In this document: in pieces, positions 29,792-40,367 of the stretch
Layout: each line of letters starts with the position of its first letter
Numbering within the stretch: position 1 is the first letter of the stretch
Assembly: GCA_903839675.1 (NCBI GenBank)
Contig: CAIMDB010000012.1
Location: 1-64,000 of the forward strand
Length of the DNA stretch: 64,000 nucleotides
Direction: 5' to 3'
From: an uncultured Sphingomonadales bacterium
Lineage (GTDB): Bacteria > Pseudomonadota > Alphaproteobacteria > Sphingomonadales > Sphingomonadaceae
The notes under the pieces: generated by a model
What the model saw: the letters and a program-made list of their open reading frames with translations, nothing else
Database searches by the model: none
Told to the model about the DNA's origin: nothing
Translations under genes and position numbers: made by a program

Positions 29792-30676
29792 ATGAGCATT
29801 TTTATCAACCGGAACACCAAGGTCATCACGCAAGGGATGACCGGCGATACCGGCACCTTCCACACGCAGCAGGCACTGGATTACGGCACGCAGATGGTTG
29901 GCGGCGTCACCCCCGGCAAGGGCGGAACGACGCACATCGGCCTGCCGGTGTTCGATACTGTTGCTGAAGCCGTCACCAAGACGGGCGCCGATGCCTCGGT
30001 CATCTACGTGCCGCCGCCCTTTGCGGCTGACTCGATCCTCGAAGCGATTGATGCCGAAGTCGGCCTGATCGTCTGCATCACCGAAGGCATTCCGGTGCTC
30101 GACATGGTGAAGGTGAAGCGCGCGCTGTCCGGCTCCAAGTCGCGCCTCATCGGCCCGAACTGCCCCGGCGTGCTGACGCCCGGCGAATGCAAGATCGGCA
30201 TCATGCCCGGTTCGATCTTCTCCAAGGGTTCGGTCGGTGTCGTCTCGCGCTCCGGTACGCTGACCTACGAAGCTGTGTTCCAGACGACCGCTGAAGGCCT
30301 TGGCCAGACCACGGCTGTTGGCATCGGCGGCGATCCGGTCAACGGCACCAACTTCATCGATTGCCTCGAAGCATTCCTGGCCGACGATGAAACCAAGTCG
30401 ATTGTCATGATCGGTGAAATCGGCGGTGATGCGGAAGAGCAGGCCGCTCAGTTCCTGATCGACGAAGCCAAGCGCGGCCGCAAAAAGCCGATGGTCGGCT
30501 TCATCGCAGGCCGCACGGCGCCTCCGGGCCGCCGCATGGGTCATGCCGGTGCTATTGTTTCAGGTGGCAAAGGCGACGCAGATTCGAAGATCGCAGCAAT
30601 GGAGGCAGCGGGCATCCGCGTGTCGCCGTCGCCTTCGGAACTTGGCCGCACATTGGTAGAGGTGCTCAAGGGCTGA
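29792..30676 (+). CDS. sucD: Succinyl-CoA synthetase alpha subunit
   Basis: 294 aa. It forms succinate and NTP from succinyl-CoA together with the beta subunit. The CoA-binding N-terminus ([19 protein letters not shown]), [20 protein letters not shown] and the phosphohistidine loop [11 protein letters not shown] (His near residue 251) are intact. The beta-subunit gene sucC, often located between mdh and sucD, is missing here: only 36 bp separate them. Confidence 0.97.
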   Translation: MSIFINRNTKVITQGMTGDTGTFHTQQALDYGTQMVGGVTPGKGGTTHIGLPVFDTVAEAVTKTGADASVIYVPPPFAADSILEAIDAEVGLIVCITEGIPVLDMVKVKRALSGSKSRLIGPNCPGVLTPGECKIGIMPGSIFSKGSVGVVSRSGTLTYEAVFQTTAEGLGQTTAVGIGGDPVNGTNFIDCLEAFLADDETKSIVMIGEIGGDAEEQAAQFLIDEAKRGRKKPMVGFIAGRTAPPGRRMGHAGAIVSGGKGDADSKIAAMEAAGIRVSPSPSELGRTLVEVLKG

Positions 30677-30724
30677 ACCCCTTGGCGCCCCCGCCAGTTT
30701 CCTCTCCCCAGGAAGGCGTAGATC

Positions 30725-33532
30725 ATGGGTTTTGAGAACCACGAATTCGAAAGTGAGCAGGGTCCCAGCTGGGCCCGGCCAAACTGGCCCTTGGCTGACA
30801 CGGATGATCTGACGGCGGCAATGGACCCGACGCAGATGCAAGTGGCAGTGAAGGCGGCGGCAAAGGCTGCTGGCAAGCCGATTGCCGATGCTGACGTGGC
30901 CAGTGCGGCGGCGGATTCGATCCGTGCGATGATGCTTATCCGTACCTATCGGGTGCGCGGGCATTTGGCTGCCAATCTCGATCCGCTCGGATTGACCAAG
31001 CAGGATCTACCGCCTGATCTCACACCTGAATATCATGGTTTTTCAGCGGCAGACCTTGATCGCAAGATCTATGTCGGCGGGGCCATGGGCCTAGAATGGA
31101 CGACCATCCGGGAACTCGTGGCCATCCTCCGCGCCAATTATTGCGGCAATGTTGGCCTTGAATATATGCACATCTCCGACGTGGAGGAGCGGCGCTTCTT
31201 CCAGGAACGTATGGAAGGCGCGGACAAGTCGATCGGCTTCACCAATGAAGGCAAGAAGGCCATCCTTGGCAAGGTGATCGAAGCCGAGCAGTACGAGAAG
31301 TTCCTTGGCCGGAAATATGTCGGCACCAAGCGCTTCGGCCTCGATGGCGGCGAAGCGATGATCCCGGCGCTGGAAAGCTTCATCAAGCAGGGCGGCGCAC
31401 AAGGGGTGCGCGAAATCGTTATCGGTATGCCGCATCGCGGACGCCTGAACGTGCTCGCCAACGTCATGGGTAAGCCTTACCGCATCATCTTCCACGAGTT
31501 TTCGGGCGGCTCTGCCAACCCGGAGGATGTTGGCGGTTCAGGCGATGTGAAATACCATCTCGGCACGTCCACCGACCGTGAATTTGACGGCATCAACGTG
31601 CATATGAGCCTTGTGCCTAACCCCTCGCACCTTGAGGCGGTGGATCCTGTGGTTCTTGGGAAGGTCCGTGCGAACCAGACGTTCCGCGATGATCTTGGGC
31701 CGGGCAAACACACGCAGGTTCTTCCCGTCCTTTTGCACGGCGACGCAGCTTTTGCGGGGCAGGGTATCGTTTGGGAATGCCTCGGTTTCTCGGGAATCCG
31801 TGGCTATAACACGGGCGGCTGCATCCACTTCATCGTTAACAATCAGGTCGGCTTCACGACAAGCCCGCAATTCGCGCGCTCGTCACCTTATCCGTCAGAT
31901 GTGGCCAAGGGTGTTCAGGCGCCAATCCTCCACGTCAACGGGGATGACCCTGAAGCCGTGACCTTTGCCTGCAAGATGGCGATTGAGTTCCGGCAGACGT
32001 TCCACCGCGATATCGTGATCGATATGTGGTGCTATCGCCGCTTCGGCCACAACGAAGGCGATGAGCCGAGCTTCACCCAGCCGTTGATGTATAAGAACAT
32101 CAAGACGCATCCGGGCGTGAGCGAGATCTACTCCAAGCGGCTGGTTGATCAGGGTGTTATCGACGAAAGCTGGTCTGCAGAACACGCGATGCGCTTCACG
32201 CAGGTGCTGGAACAGGAGTTCAAGGCTGCTGCCGAGTATAAGCCCAATGATGCTGACTGGTTTGGCGGTCGCTGGGCAGGTCTCAACAAGCCGGCTGATC
32301 CGGAAACGGCGCGTCGCAATGTCGAAACCGGTATGTCGCGCAAACTGCTCGAAAGCCTCGGACGCACGCTGACGACGGTGCCGGATGGGCATAATGTACA
32401 CCCAACGCTCGCCCGTGTGCTCGCGGCGAAGAAGGATATGTTCACCAACGGCGAAGGCTTTGACTGGGCAACCGCCGAAGCACTGGCATTCGGGTCGCTT
32501 CTGTCGGAAGGCTATGGCGTCAGACTTTCGGGGCAAGACTCTGGTCGCGGCACCTTCAGCCACCGACATGCGGTTTGGGTCGATCAGGCAAATGAAAGCA
32601 AATACATACCCTTATCGACCGTTCCTCATGGTCGTTTTGAAGTTTTGGATAGCCCGCTGTCTGAATTCGGCGTACTTGGTTTTGAATATGGCTATGCAGG
32701 CGCCGACCCCAAAGCGCTTGTGCTTTGGGAAGGCCAGTTTGGCGACTTCGCCAACGGTGCGCAGGTCATGATTGACCAGTTCATTGCAGCGGGAGAGTCA
32801 AAATGGCTGCGCGCCAACGGTCTCGTGATGCTGTTGCCGCACGGCTATGAAGGGCAGGGGCCGGAACACAGCTCAGCGCGTCTGGAACGCTATCTGCAGC
32901 TCTGTGCTGAAGACAATATTCAGGTCGCCAACTGCACGACGCCGGCCAACTATTTCCACATGTTGCGCCGCCAGATGCACCGGCAGTTCCGTAAACCGTT
33001 GATCGTTATGACGCCTAAGTCTTTGCTGCGGCACAAGATGGCTGTCTCGAAGGTGGATGAGTTCCTCGACCAGAGCCACTTCATGCGGATCCTGTCTGAT
33101 CCTTGGGCACCTGCGGATGCCGATGTGAAGCGCCTGGTGCTCTGCTCTGGCAAGGTCGCCTATGACCTTATGGAAGCACGCAACTCTGCCGGTGACAAGA
33201 ACACGGCGATTGTGCGCATTGAACAGCTTTATCCGTTCCCGTCGGAGCCGCTTGTCGCCCGTCTAAAGCGGATGACGAACCTTGAAGAGGTCGTTTGGGC
33301 GCAGGAAGAACCTAAGAACAATGGTGCTTGGTCGTTTGTTGAGCCCTTTATCGAGGAATGCCTTGCTGACGCAGGCGTGAAGTCAGACCGAGCCCGTTAT
33401 GCGGGTCGGAAGGCGAGCGCTTCGACCGCAACAGGCCTCATGAAGCGCCATCAGGCCGAACAGGCCGCTCTTATCTCGCACGCGCTGGGCCATAGTGTCC
33501 GTGCGGAAATCAGACGCCAGCGGAAAGGCTGA
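30725..33532 (+). CDS. sucA: 2-oxoglutarate dehydrogenase E1 component
   Basis: 935 aa, full length for the family. The N-terminal LPDTNFAAQ-like entry is replaced by [21 protein letters not shown], usual in alphaproteobacteria. Thiamine-diphosphate binding is seen in [14 protein letters not shown] and the metal loop near [14 protein letters not shown]. It decarboxylates 2-oxoglutarate and passes the succinyl group to the SucB lipoyl arm. Located 48 bp after sucD and two bases before sucB. Confidence 0.97.
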   Translation: MGFENHEFESEQGPSWARPNWPLADTDDLTAAMDPTQMQVAVKAAAKAAGKPIADADVASAAADSIRAMMLIRTYRVRGHLAANLDPLGLTKQDLPPDLTPEYHGFSAADLDRKIYVGGAMGLEWTTIRELVAILRANYCGNVGLEYMHISDVEERRFFQERMEGADKSIGFTNEGKKAILGKVIEAEQYEKFLGRKYVGTKRFGLDGGEAMIPALESFIKQGGAQGVREIVIGMPHRGRLNVLANVMGKPYRIIFHEFSGGSANPEDVGGSGDVKYHLGTSTDREFDGINVHMSLVPNPSHLEAVDPVVLGKVRANQTFRDDLGPGKHTQVLPVLLHGDAAFAGQGIVWECLGFSGIRGYNTGGCIHFIVNNQVGFTTSPQFARSSPYPSDVAKGVQAPILHVNGDDPEAVTFACKMAIEFRQTFHRDIVIDMWCYRRFGHNEGDEPSFTQPLMYKNIKTHPGVSEIYSKRLVDQGVIDESWSAEHAMRFTQVLEQEFKAAAEYKPNDADWFGGRWAGLNKPADPETARRNVETGMSRKLLESLGRTLTTVPDGHNVHPTLARVLAAKKDMFTNGEGFDWATAEALAFGSLLSEGYGVRLSGQDSGRGTFSHRHAVWVDQANESKYIPLSTVPHGRFEVLDSPLSEFGVLGFEYGYAGADPKALVLWEGQFGDFANGAQVMIDQFIAAGESKWLRANGLVMLLPHGYEGQGPEHSSARLERYLQLCAEDNIQVANCTTPANYFHMLRRQMHRQFRKPLIVMTPKSLLRHKMAVSKVDEFLDQSHFMRILSDPWAPADADVKRLVLCSGKVAYDLMEARNSAGDKNTAIVRIEQLYPFPSEPLVARLKRMTNLEEVVWAQEEPKNNGAWSFVEPFIEECLADAGVKSDRARYAGRKASASTATGLMKRHQAEQAALISHALGHSVRAEIRRQRKG

Positions 33533-33534
33533 TC

Positions 33535-34749
33535 ATGTCGACTGAAGTTGTAGTTCCCACTCTGGGTGAATCGATCGCGGAAGCAACGCTGGGCCAGTGG
33601 CTCAAGCAGCCGGGCGAGGCCGTGGCCGCAGATGAAGCCATTGCCAGCCTTGAAACTGACAAGGTCGCCGTGGAAGTCACCGCGCCTGTGGCGGGTGTCA
33701 TGGGCGCGCATGTCGTCACTGAAGGGACGACCGTCAATGTAGGCGCTGTCATTGGCTCGATTGAAACGGGTTCTGGCGCACCAGCCTCGCCAAAGCCCGC
33801 GGCCGCTGTAGCAGTCGCTGCGGCACCTGCAGTTGAGGCCATTGCCGACGAGTCTGGAGATTTGACGCTTTCGCCGTCGGTTCGGCGCGTTGTTTTGGAA
33901 CATGGTCTCGACCCGACCAAGATTAAGGGCACGGGCAAGGACGGCCGCCTGACCAAGGACGACGTCATGGCCGCTGTCGCGGCTGGCCCGGTTTCGGCCA
34001 AGGCCGAAGCTGCGCCAACGGCCACCCCGGCTGCAGCACCCGCTGCCACACGTGGGGAGGAACGGGTCCGAATGACGCGCCTGCGTCAGACGGTCGCTAA
34101 GCGCCTGAAGGAAGCGCAGAATACTGCGGCGATGCTCACGACGTTCAATGACGTCGACATGACCGAGGTGATGGCCGCGCGGACGAAGTATAAGGACCTG
34201 TTCGAAAAGAAGCATGGAGTCCGTCTTGGTTTCATGGGCTTCTTCACCAAGGCCGTGTGCATGGCGCTGAAGGACATTCCGTCCGTCAACGCCAGCATCG
34301 AAGGCGAGGAAATCGTCTATCGCAACTATGCCGATATCTCGGTTGCGGTCTCAGCGCCAAACGGCCTTGTTGTGCCGGTCATCCGCGATGCGCAGGACCT
34401 TTCGGTCGCCAATATCGAACGCACCATCGGTGATTTCGGCAAGCGCGCCAAAGATGGCACGCTGACAATGGACGACATGAAGGGCGGCACCTTCACCATT
34501 TCCAATGGCGGCGTGTTCGGTTCGCTGATGTCGACCCCGATCATCAACCCGCCGCAGAGCGCTGTTCTCGGCCTCCATCGCATAGAAGACCGCCCGGTCG
34601 TCCGCGACGGCCAGATCGTCATCCGCCCGATGATGTATCTCGCGCTCAGCTATGACCACCGCCTGATTGACGGGCGCGAAGCGGTGACCTTCCTTGTCGC
34701 GGTCAAGAACGCGATTGAAGATCCGACGCGGTTGTTGATTGATCTATAA
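33535..34749 (+). CDS. sucB: Dihydrolipoamide succinyltransferase (E2)
   Basis: 404 aa. One N-terminal lipoyl domain with lipoylated K43 ([10 protein letters not shown]), an alanine/proline linker, a peripheral-subunit binding domain at about 113-145 ([20 protein letters not shown]), a second linker, and the catalytic domain ending in [13 protein letters not shown]. Starts two bases after the sucA stop. An inverted repeat separates it from lpdA. Confidence 0.97.
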   Translation: MSTEVVVPTLGESIAEATLGQWLKQPGEAVAADEAIASLETDKVAVEVTAPVAGVMGAHVVTEGTTVNVGAVIGSIETGSGAPASPKPAAAVAVAAAPAVEAIADESGDLTLSPSVRRVVLEHGLDPTKIKGTGKDGRLTKDDVMAAVAAGPVSAKAEAAPTATPAAAPAATRGEERVRMTRLRQTVAKRLKEAQNTAAMLTTFNDVDMTEVMAARTKYKDLFEKKHGVRLGFMGFFTKAVCMALKDIPSVNASIEGEEIVYRNYADISVAVSAPNGLVVPVIRDAQDLSVANIERTIGDFGKRAKDGTLTMDDMKGGTFTISNGGVFGSLMSTPIINPPQSAVLGLHRIEDRPVVRDGQIVIRPMMYLALSYDHRLIDGREAVTFLVAVKNAIEDPTRLLIDL

Positions 34750-34756
34750 CATCTAA

Positions 34757-34850
34757 TCCGTTCGGGCTGAGCCTGTCGAAGCCCTGTCCTTCTTCATTCT
34801 GAAGGCCGAAATACGGAAAGCAGCCCTTCGACAGGCTCAGGGCGAACGGA
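34757..34850. repeat. Intergenic inverted repeat, copy 1
   Basis: Two 28-bp arms (34757-34784 and 34823-34850), mostly complementary, with the core CTGAGCCTGTCGAAG on the left and CTTCGACAGGCTCAG on the right, around a 38-bp loop. It fills almost the whole gap between sucB and lpdA. A relative with the same core lies at 44202-44289. This is the extragenic palindrome type (core TTCGACAGGCTCAG) common in sphingomonads and some other proteobacteria. Confidence 0.8.
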
Positions 34851-34857
34851 GCAAGCA

Positions 34858-36252
34858 ATGAGCGACACCAACTACGACCTTATCGTCATCGGCGCTGGCC
34901 CGGGCGGTTATGTGGCCGCGATCCGTGCAGCGCAGCTGGGTCTGAAGACGGCGTGCGTCGAGAGCCGCGAGACGTTGGGTGGCACATGCCTGAACGTTGG
35001 CTGCATCCCCTCCAAGGCGCTGTTGCATGCGTCCGAACTTTATGAGGAAGCCCATTCAGGTTCGCTCGCAAAATTTGGCATCACCTTCAAGGACGTGAAG
35101 GTTGATATTCCCGCAATGCAGGCGGAAAAGACCAAGGCAGTGGGCGAACTGACCGGTGGGATCGAGTTCTTGTTCAAGAAGAACAAGGTCACCTGGATCA
35201 AGGGCCGCGCCGCGTTCACCTCGCCCAACAGCATCGATGTCGGCGGCACCGCCTACACCGCGAAGAAGATCATGATCGCGACCGGCTCTTCGGTCACGCC
35301 GTTGCCGGGTGTGGAGGTTGACCAGAAGGTCGTCGTCGACTCCACAGGCGCGCTGATGCTTCCCAAGGTGCCCAAGCATCTCGTTGTCATTGGTGGTGGT
35401 GTGATCGGGCTCGAACTGGGCAGCGTATGGAAGCGTCTTGGTGCCGAGGTGACTGTTGTCGAATATCTCGATCAGCTGCTTCCGGGTATGGACGACGAAG
35501 TCCGCAAGGAAGCCGCCAAGATCTTCAAGAAGCAGGGCATGGCCCTCAAGCTGTCGACCAAGGTCACGGGCGTTGCTGTCAAGGGCGGCAAGGCCTCTGT
35601 TACCGTCGAGCCCGCAGCCGGTGGCGCCGCCGAAACGCTGGAGGCCGATTGCGTGCTCGTCGCCATCGGCCGCCGTCCGAACACCGAAGGGCTGGCGCTG
35701 GAGAAGGCAGGCGTGGAGCTTAACGCGCGGGGCCAGATTGAGGTCGGCCATGATTTCCAGACCAAGGTACCCGGTATCTATGCGGTGGGTGATGTCACAC
35801 CCGGACCCATGCTCGCGCACAAGGCTGAGGATGAGGGCATCGCCGCCGCCGAATTCTGCGCGGGCCAGATCGGTCTTGTGAACCATGACGTCATTCCGGG
35901 CGTGGTCTACACCATGCCCGAATTCGCTAGTGTCGGCCTCACGGAAGAGCAGGCGAAGGAAAAGGGGGAGATTAAGGTCGGCAAGTTCCCGATGATAGCG
36001 AACAGCCGTGCCAAGACCAACCGTGATACCGACGGCTTCGTGAAAGTCATCGCAGATGCCAAGACCGACCGCGTGTTGGGCGTGCACATCGTCGCCTCGC
36101 TCGCGGGCACGATGATCGCCGAAGCCGCGCTCGCCATGGAGTTTGGCGCGACGAGCGAAGACATCGCCTATACCTGCCACGCGCACCCGACGCATGCCGA
36201 GGCGCTGAAGGAAGCGGCGATGGCCGTGACCGGCAAACCGATCCATATGTAA
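34858..36252 (+). CDS. lpdA: Dihydrolipoamide dehydrogenase (E3)
   Basis: 464-aa flavoprotein that reoxidises lipoyl groups of the 2-oxoacid dehydrogenase complexes. FAD site VIGAGPGGYVAA, redox-active disulfide C44/C49 in GGTCLNVGCIPS, NAD site VIGGGVIGLELGS and the active-site CHAHPTHAE (H443) are all present. Being next to sucAB it probably serves 2-oxoglutarate dehydrogenase first, though it could be shared with pyruvate dehydrogenase. Confidence 0.96.
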   Translation: MSDTNYDLIVIGAGPGGYVAAIRAAQLGLKTACVESRETLGGTCLNVGCIPSKALLHASELYEEAHSGSLAKFGITFKDVKVDIPAMQAEKTKAVGELTGGIEFLFKKNKVTWIKGRAAFTSPNSIDVGGTAYTAKKIMIATGSSVTPLPGVEVDQKVVVDSTGALMLPKVPKHLVVIGGGVIGLELGSVWKRLGAEVTVVEYLDQLLPGMDDEVRKEAAKIFKKQGMALKLSTKVTGVAVKGGKASVTVEPAAGGAAETLEADCVLVAIGRRPNTEGLALEKAGVELNARGQIEVGHDFQTKVPGIYAVGDVTPGPMLAHKAEDEGIAAAEFCAGQIGLVNHDVIPGVVYTMPEFASVGLTEEQAKEKGEIKVGKFPMIANSRAKTNRDTDGFVKVIADAKTDRVLGVHIVASLAGTMIAEAALAMEFGATSEDIAYTCHAHPTHAEALKEAAMAVTGKPIHM

Positions 36253-36256
36253 GCGA

Positions 36257-36946
36257 ATGCGGCCAAGGCGCGCATTTTACCGGCTCCATCTGTGGACCGG
36301 TTGGCTGATCGGCATACCGTTGCTGTTCTGGACTGTGAGCGGCCTCTGGATGGTCGCGCGGCCCATTGAGGAAGTTCGCGGCAAGCATCTCAAGGCGGAA
36401 CCCGCCCGGCTTGTTCTGCCGGCTCAGGTGATCGCCCCGCAGACCAATGGCCGCCCGATCCTGTCTGCCAAGCTGGAACAGCGCCCTTGGGGGCCGCAAT
36501 GGTCGATCGACTATGCCGATGGCGGCGTCGGGCGGTCGGACCCGGCGACGGGGCGCTATCTCAAGCGCCTTTCCCTCCTTGAGGCGCGGCAGGCAGCTCT
36601 CGCGAGTTATGCAGGTACAGCCAAGCTCGAGGCGCTGCGGCTTGTGGCGGCCGACAAGAACCCGCTGGAACTTCGAAGAGGGCGTCCGGCATGGGAAGCT
36701 GATTTCGATGATGGGACTCATGTTTTCATCGACGCAGACAGTGGTGCACTATTGGCCGTGCGGACAGCACAGTGGCGCTGGTTTGACTTCATGTGGGGCC
36801 TTCACATCATGGACCTCCAGACACGCGAGGACACGCATCATCCGATCCTGATCGTGATGGCGGCGTTTGCCGGTATTGGCACCATCCTGGGACTGGTGCT
36901 TCTGCCGATGGCGTCGCGGAGAAAGCGGGAAATCAAAGCGCCGTGA
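36257..36946 (+). CDS. PepSY-domain membrane protein
   Basis: 229 aa. An N-terminal membrane helix (YRLHLWTGWLIGIPLLFWTV), PepSY-like periplasmic segments (DPATGRYLKRLSLLEARQAAL and DGTHVFIDADSGALLAVR), and a C-terminal helix (HPILIVMAAFAGIGTILGL). Such proteins are often linked to iron-siderophore uptake or peptidase inhibition; here no TonB receptor is nearby. Starts four bases after lpdA and overlaps the next gene (GTGA). Confidence 0.8.
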   Translation: MRPRRAFYRLHLWTGWLIGIPLLFWTVSGLWMVARPIEEVRGKHLKAEPARLVLPAQVIAPQTNGRPILSAKLEQRPWGPQWSIDYADGGVGRSDPATGRYLKRLSLLEARQAALASYAGTAKLEALRLVAADKNPLELRRGRPAWEADFDDGTHVFIDADSGALLAVRTAQWRWFDFMWGLHIMDLQTREDTHHPILIVMAAFAGIGTILGLVLLPMASRRKREIKAP

Positions 36947-37545
36947 TCCCGCTGCCCGTCTGGCTCGATCTATTCGGTATCGCCGTTTTTGCGGCATCCG
37001 GGGCGCTTGCGGCGGCGCATCGTGGGCAAACACTGGTCACATTCTCCTTCTTTGCCCTTGTCACTGGTGTGGGCGGAGGGACAGTGCGTGTTCTACTGAT
37101 CGGTGCGCCGGTTTTCTGGGTGCAAGACTGGCGCGTGCCTGCGATCTGCCTCGCGGTGGTCGGCCTCATCTGGATCACGCCGGTGCGATGGTGGCAGGGC
37201 AGGGCACTCGATTGGTTCGATGCGGTTGGGCTTGCGGTCTATGCTGTATTGGGGGCCTCCAAGACGCTCGCCATGGGGATTGCGCCGATCACTGCAGTGC
37301 TGATGGGGGTCATCACGGCCTGTGTTGGCGGCATCATCCGCGATGTGCTGGCAGGAGAGCCCTCTATCTTGCTGCGTCCTGAAATCTATGTGACGGCGGC
37401 GGCGCTTGCGGCAGGGTTGTTTGTGTTGATGACATGGGCAGGCGTGCCATTGCTTACTGCCGCCATCATCGGTGGAATCGCGGGATTTGCTCTGCGCGCT
37501 ATGGCTATTGTGAAAGGTTGGGCGATCCCCTCTTATAAAGGCTGA
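36943..37545 (+). CDS. TRIC/UPF0126 family membrane protein
   Basis: 200 aa with two repeats of three hydrophobic helices plus a seventh. The glycine-rich loops VTGVGGGTVRVLLIG and ITACVGGIIRDVLAGEP in each repeat match the trimeric intracellular cation channel/YadS family. Probably an inner-membrane cation (K+) channel. GTG 36943 overlaps the PepSY gene stop; a longer frame upstream lies inside that gene. Confidence 0.88.
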   Translation: MIPLPVWLDLFGIAVFAASGALAAAHRGQTLVTFSFFALVTGVGGGTVRVLLIGAPVFWVQDWRVPAICLAVVGLIWITPVRWWQGRALDWFDAVGLAVYAVLGASKTLAMGIAPITAVLMGVITACVGGIIRDVLAGEPSILLRPEIYVTAAALAAGLFVLMTWAGVPLLTAAIIGGIAGFALRAMAIVKGWAIPSYKG

Positions 37546-37593
37546 TGCATGTGAGGGTTGACGTGTCCGTCAATCCTGACGCAGCATGCGTTT

Positions 37594-38922
37594 ATGAACA
37601 CCGTTGACCAAATCGCCGCCCGCGTCCGTTCCCAGAAGGAACTTCTGCCGGCCTTGTATGACCGCTTTGATTTCGATCAGATGCCGGAACGCTTTGCCGC
37701 CAAGCCCGAAGATGTGACTGAATTCCGTGCAGGTTCGGCCTTTCCGCGTGAGGAAATGCTGAAAGACAGCGAACTGGTCGGGCGTTTCCGCGAATATACC
37801 AATCTCGGCGACATCACCGGCGATGCCTATGCCGCGCTGATGCCACAATATGGGTTCCGCCCGCTGGTGGATATGCTGCGGACGGCGTGTGACAAGGGAC
37901 TGGACGCCGTGCCCAACGCACCGCCGGAACTCGTCGCGCTGATCACTGAGATGGAACGTGTGCCTGATTGGCTCGATATGCGCATGGTTGAGGCGGGCGC
38001 GAAGGAAGAGCGCAACAGTGCGGCCAACTTGTCGCCTTTCGCCATTCGAGGTGCGTTCATCGCGACCTTCCTCAACAAATATTCTGCACTCCCTATGGCG
38101 CTAACGGGAACTTTGAGCCACGCGACAGCAGCGCGGCGGGTCAAGGAAACCGCGACCTTCTTCACCACGACGATCCTGCCAGGTGCGCTGCAGCGGTTCG
38201 GTCCGGGGTTTCATGCTGCCGCCATGGTACGGCTGATGCATTCGATGGTGCGGGTGAACGTCCTGACACGCCCCGGCATGTGGGACGAAAAGACCTATGG
38301 CGTGCCGATCCCGCAGCTGGACCAGATGCCGGCGGGTCTCATCCCCATCTACTTTCTTTCGAACGACGTGCTGAAGGCGGGGCGTAAGAGCTTCACCCCC
38401 GCTGAACGCGCGCGGGTCGAGCTGGCGCGTTACCGCTGTTTTCTGCTTGGCTTACCAGAAGATTTATTGGCTGATACGCCGGAGGAGATCGTCCGTATTT
38501 GGCTGACCCGCAGCGCGACCCTTCGCCACGAATATGATGATAAAATCTGTGGTGGCCTCTTGCGGGCGACCATGGAGGCGGAACTCTCAACGGACCGCTC
38601 GTTGCAGGGCCGTGCCTTCCGCAAGCTGGAACGCTCCTTCGCGCGGGTTTTCTTCGCCAAAGCCTTCCTCAATGGCGATTATGCCGCTGCGGAACGTGTC
38701 GGCGTGCGGATTTCTGGGATGGACAAGTTTCTTTATGCGGCAACGATTGCTGTCATTCTATTCCGTTTGGCCGCTTATCGGATAGCCGGGAAACTGCCGG
38801 TGATCAGCGAACTTGCTGATCAGCACCTGATTTCAAAGTTGCGGCGTCAGTTGGCGGGATACGGCCATGCCGAGTTCACTTCGGATGCGGCGAAGTACAA
38901 ACCGGCGACGGCGGCGACCTGA
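37594..38922 (+). CDS. DUF2236 (MpaB/latex-clearing-like) oxygenase
   Basis: About 442 aa, alpha-helical. The family's heme-pocket residues can be placed: an R-x3-T in RRVKETATFF and a histidine in GFHAAAMVRLMHSMVR, like R164/T168/H198 of the rubber oxygenase Lcp. It may therefore be a b-type heme oxygenase. No signal peptide is visible. ATG 37594 is preferred over an in-frame TTG at 37558. The substrate is unknown. It is followed after 55 bp by a TetR gene with an operator in between. Confidence 0.8.
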   Translation: MNTVDQIAARVRSQKELLPALYDRFDFDQMPERFAAKPEDVTEFRAGSAFPREEMLKDSELVGRFREYTNLGDITGDAYAALMPQYGFRPLVDMLRTACDKGLDAVPNAPPELVALITEMERVPDWLDMRMVEAGAKEERNSAANLSPFAIRGAFIATFLNKYSALPMALTGTLSHATAARRVKETATFFTTTILPGALQRFGPGFHAAAMVRLMHSMVRVNVLTRPGMWDEKTYGVPIPQLDQMPAGLIPIYFLSNDVLKAGRKSFTPAERARVELARYRCFLLGLPEDLLADTPEEIVRIWLTRSATLRHEYDDKICGGLLRATMEAELSTDRSLQGRAFRKLERSFARVFFAKAFLNGDYAAAERVGVRISGMDKFLYAATIAVILFRLAAYRIAGKLPVISELADQHLISKLRRQLAGYGHAEFTSDAAKYKPATAAT

Positions 38923-38952
38923 TTATCGCCGCCTGTAGAGATTGCCACATTG

Positions 38953-38970
38953 TTGTAGCACTTGCTACAA
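38953..38970. promoter_or_regulatory. TetR-type operator palindrome
   Basis: TTGTAGCACTTGCTACAA: two perfect 8-bp arms around CT, ending seven bases before the TetR ATG at 38978 and 30 bp after the DUF2236 stop. Length, symmetry and position suit an autoregulatory TetR operator covering the start region. Confidence 0.65.
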
Positions 38971-38977
38971 GCGCCGA

Positions 38978-39502
38978 ATGATATCCGATGAAAAGCGCGC
39001 CCTGATCCTCGACAAGTTGGCCGATCATGTCCTCGCGCATGGCCTGTCCGCCTCCAGCCTACGTCCGCTTGCCAAGGCGGCGGGTACGAGTGACCGGATG
39101 TTGCTCTATTACTTTACAGACAAAGGCGCCCTGATCGCTGAGGTGCTGCAGCACATTGCAGCGCGGATGGTAATTGCGATGGAGGGTGCAGCCGCGCCCC
39201 AACCATTGCCTCTTGATGTTCTTCTAACGCGTCTGTCAGCTTCGCTCTCCGACCCCGGCTTTGCGCCTTACATGCGCGTCTTTCTAGAGGTGGCGAGTGG
39301 AGCGGCCAATGGGGACGCTACTCTCGCGCGGATTGGTGAGACCATTGGGCGCGGCTTTCTGGACTGGGGTAAGGCCCAGCTCAAAAGCGATACACCCGAT
39401 ATCGATGCCGCACGCCTGATGGTGACGCTGGAAGGCACCGTCTTCCTCCGTGCCATTGGCATGGGCGATGTGTGCCGGACGGCGCTCGGCACTACAGAAT
39501 GA
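38978..39502 (+). CDS. TetR-family transcriptional regulator
   Basis: 174 aa. The N-terminal helix-turn-helix domain (GLSASSLRPLAKAAGTSDRMLLYYF) spans residues 22-46; the C-terminal helical ligand domain has no recognisable effector signature. ATG 38978 is preferred over TTG at 38942, which would lie within the operator. It may control itself and perhaps the upstream DUF2236 gene. The 3' end overlaps the converging SDR gene by 11 bp. Confidence 0.88.
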   Translation: MISDEKRALILDKLADHVLAHGLSASSLRPLAKAAGTSDRMLLYYFTDKGALIAEVLQHIAARMVIAMEGAAAPQPLPLDVLLTRLSASLSDPGFAPYMRVFLEVASGAANGDATLARIGETIGRGFLDWGKAQLKSDTPDIDAARLMVTLEGTVFLRAIGMGDVCRTALGTTE

Positions 39503-40328
39503 AGTGATCCCCAGCACCACGCACGGTGATGTCGCCGATTGAGACGCCCCAAGGCTGGTTGATCACGTGGAGGATCGCATCGGCAATGTGTTCGGGCGCG
39601 AGGCTGGCATAATCGATATTCTCGGGGTCGAGCCGCTCGGCGGGGAAGGTGCCGGCGCCCATCTGTTCCACCATCTCAAGGAAGGCGGACGTGTTCTGTC
39701 CAAGGATGCCCACGCTTGCGGCCTGATTGATAATCGTGCCGGAGAGGCCGGTTGAAGGAACCCCCGTCGGTTTGACCGTCGTCACCTTGATCTTACCGCG
39801 GGATTCCACACGCAGGCTTTCCGACAGGAAGCTGACGGCAGCCTTGGTCGCGCCATAGATGCCTGCGCCCGCCACCGGGAAATTGCCATAGATGCTCGCG
39901 ACATTAACGACCTGACCACGGCCCTGGCTGATCATCTGGTCATGTACCGCGATGATGCCGTGCATGATGCCCTTCAGGTTGATGTCGATGCAGCGGTTCC
40001 AGGCGTCGAGTGCGGCTTCATGGTCCGCCCAGAAGGCCAGCGGCATGATGCCCGCATTGTTGACCATCACGTCGATGGCTCCAAATTCGGCCACTGTCGC
40101 AGTCGCAAGGCCCTTCATCTGGCCGATGTCGCGCACGTCCACCCCGGCGGAGCGGGCAATGCCGCCATCGGCACGGATAGCAGACGCCACAGCTTCGGCA
40201 GCGGCAGCATCAATATCTGCGCACATGATCTTTGCGCCGAGGGCAGCCGCCTTTTCGGACACGAGCCGACCAAAGCCGCCGCCTGCGCCGGTGATGATGA
40301 TGCTTTTGCCTTCGACATGGTTGGGCAT
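39492..40328 (-). CDS. Short-chain dehydrogenase/reductase
   Basis: 278 aa. Classical SDR with cofactor motif TGAGGGFG (residues 13-20), NNAG at 90-93, and catalytic S145, Y158 and K162 (YGATK). D38 after the second strand (CADID) suggests NAD+ rather than NADP+. The substrate is unknown. Convergent with the TetR gene; 39 bp downstream of the GNAT stop on the same strand, so an operon with sppA and GNAT is possible. Confidence 0.9.
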   Translation of the reverse strand: MPNHVEGKSIIITGAGGGFGRLVSEKAAALGAKIMCADIDAAAAEAVASAIRADGGIARSAGVDVRDIGQMKGLATATVAEFGAIDVMVNNAGIMPLAFWADHEAALDAWNRCIDINLKGIMHGIIAVHDQMISQGRGQVVNVASIYGNFPVAGAGIYGATKAAVSFLSESLRVESRGKIKVTTVKPTGVPSTGLSGTIINQAASVGILGQNTSAFLEMVEQMGAGTFPAERLDPENIDYASLAPEHIADAILHVINQPWGVSIGDITVRGAGDHFIL

Positions 40329-40367
40329 GCTCTGTCCTATCCTATGCTTTTTACGTCTGGGGCGGGA

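Noticed and set aside
35056-36246. 396-codon open frame antisense to lpdA
   Set aside because: Mirror of a fully conserved flavoprotein gene; no recognisable motif.
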